The notes under the pieces are model-generated. The model was not told where the DNA came from and made no database searches. It saw nothing but the letters and a program-made list of their open reading frames with translations. Below are positions 56,026 through 64,000 of a DNA stretch of 64,000 nt, piece after piece (within the stretch, counting starts at the first letter, position 1; each line of letters opens with the position of its first letter). The DNA comes from Apiotrichum sp. Y4204 (taxonomy: Eukaryota; Basidiomycota; Tremellomycetes; Trichosporonales; Trichosporonaceae), in NCBI GenBank assembly GCA_025531455.1, contig JAMYHL010000088.1, positions 62,001 through 126,000 on the forward strand, read 5' to 3'. Both the position numbers and the translations under genes were made by a program.

Positions 56026-58646
56026 CTACGAGCGTTCGTCGAAGGTGTCGGGTAGGGAGGAGAAGACGTCGTTGTCTTCATCTTCGTCTTCGCCCTCCTC
56101 GACAACACTGTCGTTGAAGGTGTCATTCGAGGTCGGGTCCGCTTCCCGCTGCATGAACGCAGGGATGTCCTCGTCGCCGTCACTCTCTGAGTCGGAGGCG
56201 CCAAACCAGCGTGCGATGGAGAGACGTGAGGACGTGCGAGGCATGCGAAGAGAGCTAAAGGCAGACATAGAGGAGGAACGCATGTTGCGGAACGTGTCAC
56301 CGATAGAGCTGGAGCCGCGCGTGGGAGACGGCCGCGGGGACGAGAGAGGGGGAATGTCGAGGTGGATATCGCTGGTAGCGTCCCGCGACCCACCATTGGC
56401 ACCGTTGCCGCTCCCGCCGTTGGCAGCTCGCACATCAACGCGGTCAGGGCGGCGCAGGCCCTTGCGCCGACGCATGGCGACCTCGAGGCTGATATCCCGC
56501 TTCTGGCGCGTGCGCAGCGCAATGGCCGAGTCGGCGTCACTCTCTATCGGGACAGCAGAAGTAATCGGCAGAGGCTCGGTACGGTCGTTTGTCGGGCGGT
56601 CTCGCGCAGTAGCCAGACGGCACTCTACGCGCCCACGGTAGATTGCACGTTCGATGAGCATGCGGTTGTGGACCATGCGCATCGCGGGCCAGGTGACGCG
56701 CTGTCCAACGTCGATCATACGCGCGAGCTGCGTGCGGTCGGGGTCATCCAGGAGGTGGAACCAATCGCGGACGACGCTGCGAGGTGTGAGAGTGATCACA
56801 CCGGCGAAGCGCTGTAAGAATACATTAGACCAGTCGCTCTGAAGCATCTGGGGCATGAGGTCCAGATCGCGGATGAGGCGGAAGTGCTTTGACAGGTCGA
56901 GCTTGAGCCACTGCTCGAATACTGAAAGAATGAAACCACCACGCCAGCCCTTGCCCTTCCGGTGGGCCACGGGACGGCCAACTGAGCCACGCGATGCGAA
57001 GAAGAAGAGATGGATGTGGGGGTTGGTCTGGGAAACGATGGGAAAGTTGCAGTTGAACTGGGTGTGCAGGGATCCGAGGGGAATATCCTCGCGAAGGGAG
57101 CCGTCCTTGAAACGTGATCCACCGAGGTTGTGGGGCTTGAGAGTCCCATCACGGTTCTTGGACATGAGAACCACAGGGTTGAGGATACCGGGAACGGCGG
57201 CTGACGCAATAATGGCCGACCAGATGACACAGTTTGGGGCCGTGAGGTGGTTGAGCAGAATTGTCGGCGAGTGGCGGTCAGAAGGCACGACAGAAATGTT
57301 CAGAGCGCGTCCGGTGAGGTCGTATGCTTCCTTAAAGGTGAGCGAGCCGCGGGTCAAGAACATGGCCTTGCGTGCCCACTCGAGTGCCGAGAAACGTGCG
57401 CCGGTCTCCCACCAGCGCTGGATCCACACGATAAGCGGATCCTCGCATGCAGTGATCTTGTCAGCAAGCTCGGGACGGATCAGCTGCTTGAGCTCGGCGT
57501 TCGTGTGGGTGCACACGAGCGCAGCAATCAGACCGCCAGCGGATGTTCCGGAGACGACGCGCGGGAGAAGGTCGCCGTCGAGCAGCGCCCTCACGACTCC
57601 AAAGTGGTAATACCCGAATGAGGCGCCGCCAGAGAGACACAGGGCGCTGGAACCGTAGTTGCGGTTAAGGTTGCGGAAAAAGATGCGCTTCTCTTCCAGA
57701 GTGACGTCGGTTGCTGTGCGGACATGTTCGAGGCTGGCCACAACCTCCTTAATGTTGAGTTCGACAATGGTCTTCGTTCCGTAGAATGTCTCCGAGTACA
57801 TTTTGGAGCTCTCGGTGCCGGCAAAGTTGGGGCGTATGCGCACGGAGAGAGCCTCCATCAGCCCGCGCGTGTCGTTGGCGGCACGCAGGCGGACTAGTGT
57901 ATTGCGCACACGGCGGACAAGCTGGGCATCGTAGTATGATCCGCTAGGGTTCTCCTTCCACTCGTCAAACCCGAGGTACGCGTCCATCTCCTTGGCGGCG
58001 GACACCCACTCGGAATAAGTCTTTGCGGCCCGCATCTTGCGCCGGAGGACACGTTTGTGTCCGCGCCATGCCACCAGCCATTCAAACCCGTTGACGCACT
58101 GGCGGACAAATACGTAGAAGCCGAACTCCACAGCGACAATGATGAAGAAGAATCCCTGCGGTTAGGGGATAAACAGCATGCACCCACCAGAAGAGGCCAC
58201 CGGATAAGGTGATATGTCAATCCGAGGGACTCCTGTCCTGCACGGCGTCTGCGGTCAGTTGGGCCGTTGCTCAAACGGCGACTCACTTCCTGACGCGGGT
58301 GTGGATGGGCTGCGATGGTCAGTACGTTTGGTCATCATTGCCGGATAGGCAGCACGTACCGCAAAGTCCGATGTCGCCGCCATGGCCTTGGGAGAATCCC
58401 ACTCTGGCGAGGTGTATTCCGAGGCATCCTGGGGCTTGAGGGTTGGGGAGCGGGGCGAGAGAGGCCCAAGATCGTGGTCGATGATCGTCTGATCGCTCAG
58501 CTCGAGCGCGTGTGCAAAGGCTGCGAGGTGTCTGGTGTCAGCGGGGCAACAGTGAGTCCGTACTGTTCGTTAACCAAGTCTTCGGACCAGAGTTTGGGGT
58601 CCACGCCGGGCGGAATGTCGCCTATTGGCGTCTCTGTGGTGGGCAT
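56026..58646 (-). CDS. Patatin-like phospholipase / triacylglycerol lipase (Tgl4/5 family)
   Basis: Exons 58646-58564, 58531-58360, 58309-58287, 58248-58188 and 58155-56026 give 822 residues. The first intron is only 32 nt (58532-58563) and is needed to keep the frame to the conserved part. A membrane segment (LIRWPLLGFFFIIVAVEFGF) and the charged DUF3336-type region precede the patatin domain. That domain has the oxyanion loop SGGASFGYYHFGV, nucleophile motif GTSAG and catalytic Asp in FKDGSL, all present. Fungal relatives (S. cerevisiae Tgl3/4/5) act on lipid droplets as lipases and acyltransferases. The last ~200 residues are a Ser/Asp-rich disordered tail. Which yeast Tgl it matches is not decided. 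Confidence 0.9.
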
Positions 58647-59131
58647 TTCGAGCAAAGTGTGGAGGTGTGTGGTGAGGTGAGGAAAAGACGGGGCGTCCCC
58701 GCTGGCGTGAGTGATCGATGTGGTGAGGAATAGAGAGACTGAGAAAGAGAATGTGAGCGAGAGAGAAAGAGATGTGAGAGACAGATGACCAGGGATGGTC
58801 GCGACAAGTGATTGAGATGACGGAGCAGCCAAACGCCACTGGCCCCTGGCTGGCACCACAGTCCCCTTTCTTTGGCTGAGATCCTCTGCCCGCAGTATCT
58901 CCATGACGGCATCATCGCCCCAGGTACTGCAGTGCCTCCCTTCGAGGCCCTCGATATTCCAGTGGCTCGGACACGTTCCGTATCTCTCTGATATCTCTCT
59001 CTCTCTCTCTGTGCATCATCTTTATTGTTTCCACCCTTTCCACGCATCATCCCCACACGTTCAACCCGTCTCCCCAGCTCCCCAGGCAACGCGTCCCACC
59101 AACCACATCCTCATATCCTCACCCACAAACT
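58647..59131. promoter_or_regulatory. Divergent intergenic region, lipase gene / VPS37
   Basis: 485 bp between start codons. The VPS37 leader has CT microsatellite at about 58985-59012. No other element recognised. Confidence 0.5.
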
Positions 59132-60053
59132 ATGGCCACTCCGCTGCTGCAGCGGTTCCCCTCGCTCGCATCCTATCCGCCCGACTTTCTCAAGGACCTG
59201 CTGAGTTCCCCAGAGCTCACAGAAGCCTTCCTCTTCCAGCTCCCGGAGGTGCAGCAGCTAGCCACGGAGGTGGAACAGCTTGGCCGCGAGAATGAAGAGC
59301 TGGCAAGTACGTCACATCCCCCGCAGCGATCGACCTCGACGCCGACCGCAGTCATTCCTCACCACACCACCCCCCGATCACACGACTGACCATGCAGAAA
59401 AGAACCTTGCGCTCCGCGACGAGCTGTTTGCGCTCCGCGACGCTACTGCACAGTCGTACACGCACGCCGAGGAGCTGAAGCGCCGCTGGGCCGATATCGA
59501 CAAGGCTCAGGCAAATCTCTACCAGGTGTGTATTGTCTTCCCTCTGTCGGTGGACCACAGGCCTGAGCGAGCTGGCCGCCAACGGCAACTCAGTGCACAA
59601 GAGCTGTTCAGAACACGCCGGAGGAAGGGAGTTAGGCTGGCAATCGGCAGAGGTAGAATACCGGATCTCTCGCTAATCACCCCAGCGCCAGCGCCCATCG
59701 TTCCTGCATATGCGGCTGCGACACTCGCTCACCGCGCAAGACGACGCGAGCGAGAAGCTTGCAACTGCATTCATTGAGAACGGAGGCAGCGCCGCGGGTT
59801 CGCGCGTCGACTCGCCAGCGCCAGGCACCGAGGGCGAGCGGGTGAGTGGAGGTGGTCACGAGCGTCCGAGCTCAGCACGAGGTGGCGAGCTCGGGTTGCT
59901 CACTATCTGTCTTCAACACTTCTAACACTGCAGGGACGCGATCACGCGCTCGACGACTTTATCAACGAGTTCAAGGCGGCGCGCAAGACGTACCACAAAC
60001 GCGCGCTGTGGGCCGACCGCTGGTCGCGCGGCGAAGTTGCATGGCGTGACTAG
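59132..60053 (+). CDS. VPS37: ESCRT-I subunit Vps37 (Mod_r domain)
   Basis: Exons 59132-59306, 59398-59525, 59686-59841 and 59934-60053 give 192 residues. The pattern is helical Mod_r: a coiled-coil half (FQLPEVQQLATEVEQLGREN, LALRDELFALRDATAQSYTH, RRWADIDKAQANLYQ) and the C-terminal signature DDFINEFKAARKTYHKRALW...GEVAW. The last block is the clearest Vps37 marker. Family role: Vps37 holds together Vps23 and Vps28 in ESCRT-I, which sorts ubiquitinated cargo into multivesicular bodies. The small size is normal for fungal Vps37. Confidence 0.85.
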
Positions 60054-60975
60054 ACAAGAGCGCTGCAGACAAGATCATGTACAAGTTGTAATGCTACGGC
60101 CGCGCGGCCTCTTAATGACCGGTGAGGGGTCGTGTTGTTCGTCATGGTGACAGGTATCGAGCTGCCAGGGGTGCAGCTGTTTGACACAAGTCTGGACGAG
60201 TCGCGCTTACCCACCCCTTTCTACCGCTCCAGACACCAAAGGTCTCATACGTGAACACACACACAACGAGACATCCACACATGACGTCCAAAGACATCCA
60301 CACACAACGTACAAACACATCCACACACGACGTACAGACCGTACAGACACATATACACGCCGCCTTGCCTCACTGCCCGTGCTTAACCGCCATGACTCCC
60401 AACGGCTCAAAGCTCACCCCCTCGTCTTTGTTCTCATTCCATCCATCTATCAATCTATCACATTTCTCAATCTATTCATTTCTTCCTCTCATCCACTCAC
60501 CCACAATCACGCCACTCATCCATCCACCCATGCTTTCAGCCAGTGCCACCGCTTTTGGTTGCGCATCAACGGTGCACAATCCGTCATGCCGAGTGGTTTC
60601 TATGCCCGGGCATAGCTCCGATCTCCGACAGGTCTCGGCGGTGTCGCCACCGCTGCATGCCGCGCCGCTGCGCCGCAGGCTGTGCAGTGTGGACTGACTG
60701 CGACGGATCTCCAATCTCCGCTCCCTACATAGCAGGGCGCTGACGTAACTGTCACGTGCGAATGTTCGCCGACGGGCGAGATTGTTCGGTGGGCCGGGGG
60801 CCGTAATAGGAGAAACACACACAAGGTCATGTCCGGCCTTTGTCCTGGCCGTCCTGATTCCCAGCCGTGCACCTGGACCAAATGAACCCATCAGACCCAA
60901 CATAATCAACCCACTTGGCATCCGCTCCATCTCTCCATCACCCATTTCACCTTGCCACCCACACCAGTTTCCACA
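60054..60975. other. Intergenic region between VPS37 and the WW-domain gene
   Basis: No gene supported in 920 bp. It contains a CA-rich 22-23-bp tandem repeat (60270-60337), listed separately, and pyrimidine-rich runs. Confidence 0.55.
60270..60337. repeat. CA-rich tandem repeat, unit 22-23 bp, three copies
   Basis: Three diverged copies of a unit built on ACATCCACACACGACGTAC start near 60270, 60293 and 60315. It looks like a minisatellite in 3' flank or promoter sequence. Confidence 0.65.
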
Positions 60976-61657
60976 ATGGCCTCCAATCCCGACTCACGAC
61001 CCCTTCCCGACGGCTGGATCACCCAGTTCAACGAGGGCTACAAGACATGGTTCTACGTGAACACCAAGGCACCAGGCGGACCCAAGTCGCAGTGGACCCA
61101 CCCCGCGGATGACGAGCCCCAGTCGTCGCAGCAGCAGTTTGCCGCCCCCTCCGGCCCCCCTCCCCCCGGTGGCGGTCCGTCGCACACATCGACGCCCGTC
61201 AGCAACCAGCCGGCGCAGAAGACACGCGGCGGCCTCTTCTCCAAGCTCACCGGCAAGAGCAGCAGCCACCAGCAGCAGCAATACCAGCAGTACCCCCAGC
61301 AGGGCTACCCTCAACAGGGCTACCCCCAGCAAGGCTACCCTCAGCAGGGCTATGGCGGCTACCCCCAGCAGCCAATGTACGGCGGATACCAGCAGCAGCC
61401 GATGATGATGCAGGGCCGCCCGCAGCGCCAGGGCATGGGCGCCGGTACCGGCGCCATGCTTGGTATGGGCGGTGGTCTCCTCGGTGGTATGATGCTCGGT
61501 AACATGATGGCAGACGTGAGTCTAGACTAAAGACTAAAGACCTCCGCTCACACCTCAGGGCCAGCACGACGCGTACATGGACGGCTACATGGATGGACAG
61601 GACGGCGATATGGGCGGCGGGTTTGATGGGGGGGACTTTGGAGGCGGTGATTTCTAG
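60976..61657 (+). CDS. WW-domain protein with Gln/Gly/Tyr repeats (Wwm1-like)
   Basis: Exons 60976-61515 and 61559-61657 give 212 residues. Residues ~10-43 are a WW domain with both tryptophans (LPDGWITQFN...QWTHP). Then come a Pro-rich linker, a RGGLFSKLTGK motif and about five PQQGY units (bases 61293-61350), followed by Gln/Met-rich and Gly-rich segments (GAGTGAMLGMGGGLLGGMML). The C-terminus is Asp/Gly-rich. S. cerevisiae Wwm1 has the same order of WW domain and low-complexity tail and is linked to metacaspase function. The similarity is mostly architecture, so the yeast name is tentative. Confidence 0.8.
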
Positions 61658-63578
61658 ACGAAAGGTCACGTGACCTGCCCGTAAATGCTGTTTAACGGCG
61701 CTGGGAGGCAGCTAGAGACGATGAGGAAGGGTAGGAGGATGGTGAGGAAGAGGCGGAGGTCGATGAGGGGAGTATTGCGTCGTTTTGAGCCGAAGGAACG
61801 CATTTTTCGATTGGTTTTCTATCTTTACGTCTTCGTTTAGCTCCCTAATTATTCTTAGTCCTCGATGTTCATACATGCAAAGCCTGGACTTGAGCAGAAA
61901 GCAGCGGACGACGCGCTGACGGTGCACGACATCGCAGGGAGGTGCTCGACATCGCGATGCGATGCAACGCGATCAAGCACTCGAGTACTCGAGTATCTCA
62001 TCTCGCAACATGTATGTTTCTGCTGCGCAGTTTGTGCCCACTAGCCCAGCCTTGGCCGGTCTTGGGTCCCGTCTTGGCACCTGCGCTCGCCGTTCAGGTC
62101 GGTTCTCGGCGGCAAATGGTGTCATTGGTGGACATGACATGACATCGGTAGGTCGTTAAGGTTTTATGACGTCAGTAGATCTCAGTTTGGGGTGGAGCGC
62201 GTGTGTGTGGCGAGATTCCGCGATTCCGAGTAGATTCTGGGTGGGCGTGTTTGTGTGCTTCGCGTGTGGGGCGAGCTGATACCCAGCTATACCCAGATTA
62301 GGCCAGCTATACTCAGCGCACCTGCAATAACTTGATGGTGCGAAATGTGAAGTTATGTATGTGGTTGGAGTGTACAAGGTGCAGATAGTGGCGAGACGGA
62401 TGGTTACTGATAGGTGCACAGGTGATGACATCTGACCGGAGCTCTGGAGGTGATCATCTCGGGTGGCGGTAGGTGATGACCTATGGCCTATGAGGGGCAG
62501 GTGATCATCCGATCCCAGGTGATCACCCGATGTGATCGATGTGATCCTCGAAGTGATCACCTCTTCTGTGGTAGAGTCACAAATCCACAAATCCCGCGCC
62601 ACCTGGAATCGAACCGCCAGGCTAGAGCTCGCTCCTCCACCAACCCCACCGGAGCCCCGGGTCCATCCCGCTGCCTATCCCTTGCCCCTCCCTGATCTCC
62701 CCTCCTCCCATGCATGCCGTTATGCGCATCTCCAAAAAGGCTGGAATGGCAAGAAGGTAGCGCGCTGCAGCACATTCCCCTCCCCCCTTCATTGTGGGTA
62801 ACCATCGCCTGAGCGATCACAAGTCAAGAGTACCGATGCGTGTCCCAGATCGGTTCTGTAGACACTTTGCAGCTGGCGAGCCCCGTAAATCCATTTGGCT
62901 AGCACACCGGGTGATAGACTGGATCGGGGGCTGGCAAAGACGGGGTCTGCCGCGGCTAATTCTGTGGTATGGTGTGGGTGTCTTGGGGAACTCTAGGTGG
63001 TGTATGGGCTGAAGACAGAGGAGAGTCGTTTCCATAGCATGCTGTGTCCAGCTTGTCCAGATGGGCGACAGTTGGAGCTATCTCGAGACGTGGACGATCG
63101 TAAGCATAATCCTCAAACCTCCTCTCTGACGGCAGCACACGGACATGCACTTTACGAGTGCACCCCACGCAGTCGGACGACATTGGCCAGCGTCGTGCCA
63201 GCAAGCAGTCGAGCATGTCACACAACCGCCGGAGGCGGCAGCGGTATCCTCCACAAAGCCATGCCGCCTGGGGTCGGTGGGCGGCTTCGCCGTGGCGGGC
63301 GTCGCGGGTAGTCAGAAGTTGCGGGACTCTCTTGCACACTCCGACGGGGACTGACACGCTCCGGTGATGTGGAGGTTACACCCAAGCAAACGTGACTTGC
63401 GCGCTCACAAAAGTCCCCGAGATCCAGTGCGACTTGGCTCAAGAACATCCACGTCCGCAGCGCCCAAGAACAGTATTAGCCGTCGAGACGTGACATCACA
63501 GACTTGCAGTAAACGGTGACTTGCATCAGGACCATTAACGTCAGCCACGTCGAGCTGACAGCGAGGCGTTCCCCCATC
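61658..63578. other. 1.9-kb interval between WW-domain gene and F-box-like gene
   Basis: No gene supported. It holds a cluster of AGGTGAT(C/G)A motifs (62420-62562), listed separately, and otherwise unremarkable sequence. Confidence 0.5.
62420..62562. repeat. Clustered AGGTGATSA motifs
   Basis: Five direct copies start at 62420, 62448, 62471, 62499 and 62517, and one inverted copy covers 62553-62562. The core TGATCA is palindromic. The spacing (28, 23, 28, 18 bp) is not a simple tandem repeat, which favours a set of protein-binding sites, possibly about 1 kb upstream of the F-box-like gene. Confidence 0.5.
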
Positions 63579-64000
63579 ATGCCGTTCTCAGACCTGAACA
63601 GCGACGTGCTGCGGCACATCGCCCTCTTCCTGCCGACAGGTTCCACAGACTGGCCTGTCTTCCTCAAGCCAGCCGCGTACCGCAGCCGGCGGGAGGCTAA
63701 GGATAAAGTTTCCACGGCCCCATCGTGGGATGCAGAATGCCCGGTGGCGCACTGGCGACTCCACGATCTCCCGCATGACGCGTTTGCGGACTTGCGCAAT
63801 TTTCGGCGCGTGTCGCGGTACATTCGGGCGAGCGTACCCTCACCCCCGCGGTCTCTCAACATTGAGCTGAAGGAGCTCGAGCGCCTCGTCGGGGCTGTAA
63901 TTGCGTGCCCCGAAGCCTTCACAGATGTCAAGTGGGTATTCGGTCTATGTGAGCTGCGTCTGGTGAGGAGGTTCCCCCAACTGGGTGCTCTAGTTTTCTC
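63579..64000 (+). CDS. F-box-like protein, 3' partial
   Basis: The ATG at 63579 opens a frame that stays open to the right edge (at least 140 residues). The N-terminus MPFSDLNSDVLRHIALFLP resembles an F-box helix start (L-x-x-D/E-V-L-x-x-I). After an insertion with WPVFLKPAAYRSRRE, the segment FADLRNFRRVSRYIRASV resembles the helix that follows in F-box proteins. If correct, it would be a substrate receptor of an SCF ubiquitin ligase. An intron could begin at a GTGGGT-like donor near 63933. The assignment is tentative because the gene is truncated. Confidence 0.55.
   Translation, partial: MPFSDLNSDVLRHIALFLPTGSTDWPVFLKPAAYRSRREAKDKVSTAPSWDAECPVAHWRLHDLPHDAFADLRNFRRVSRYIRASVPSPPRSLNIELKELERLVGAVIACPEAFTDVKWVFGLCELRLVRRFPQLGALVF

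Noticed and set aside
62590..62630. tRNA-like B-box (GGTTCGATTCC on the minus strand)
   Set aside because: The T stem does not pair, and no A-box, acceptor stem or T-run terminator is in place. At most a degraded tRNA fragment.

Overview
The window is eukaryotic nuclear DNA from a GC-rich basidiomycete yeast. A tremellomycete, probably Trichosporonales, is my best guess. The reasons are: nearly every gene is cut by many very short introns (about 32-60 nt) with GTGAGT/GTATGT-type donors, CTRAC branch sites a few bases before the acceptor, and CAG/TAG acceptors; a split tRNA-Asn gene; single genes on both strands with no operons; and proteins typical of fungi (Ole1 with a C-terminal cytochrome b5 domain, Hul5, Fig4, Vps33, Zn2Cys6 proteins, alpha-arrestin). 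The phylum is a strong inference; the order is a guess. I worked out exon structures by eye from splice consensus, reading-frame continuity and protein-family similarity.

Layout, left to right. 1-10.8 kb: a septation-network kinase (Cdc7/SepH-like, cut by the left edge), the RNA polymerase II CTD phosphatase Ssu72 with a long DPR-repeat extension, and the nucleoporin Nup120/Nup160. 11-21.2 kb: a tetraspanin with long tails, a protein of unknown function with a C-terminal membrane segment, an atypical short-chain dehydrogenase, and the HECT ligase Hul5/UBE3C. 22.4 kb: a tRNA-Asn(GUU) gene with a 9-nt intron. 23.3-25.3 kb: the delta-9 desaturase Ole1. 25.3-29.7 kb: 4.4 kb in which I find no gene. 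29.7-37.1 kb: an acyl-CoA dehydrogenase, a STEEP1-like protein, a Nup82/Nup88-like nucleoporin and a CinA/MoCF-domain protein. 37.7-41 kb: a Zn2Cys6 protein fused to a degenerate aspartate aminotransferase domain. 41.4-64 kb: Nhp2, an aldehyde dehydrogenase, Fig4, an alpha-arrestin, Vps33, casein kinase 2 beta, a patatin-type lipase, Vps37, a WW-domain protein and the start of an F-box-like gene cut by the right edge.

The most unusual locus is the Zn2Cys6-pseudoaminotransferase gene (37730-40963). Its DNA-binding cluster is completed by two consecutive microexons of 4 and 5 nt. The aminotransferase-like part keeps the fold-I sequence skeleton but has lost the PLP lysine, the PLP-N1 aspartate, the HNPTG asparagine, the stacking tryptophan and the substrate-binding Arg386 equivalent. 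This resembles the architecture of bacterial MocR regulators (DNA-binding domain plus aminotransferase fold), built independently from fungal parts and apparently without the cofactor.

Most genes are housekeeping. Those between 44 and 60 kb lean toward the endolysosomal system (Fig4, arrestin, Vps33, Vps37), but nothing shows co-regulation beyond ordinary divergent promoters (SSU72/NUP120, MoCF gene/ZnAAT gene, NHP2/ALDH, FIG4/arrestin, VPS33/CKB1, lipase/VPS37). I found no CRISPR array, rRNA, transposon or virus-derived gene.
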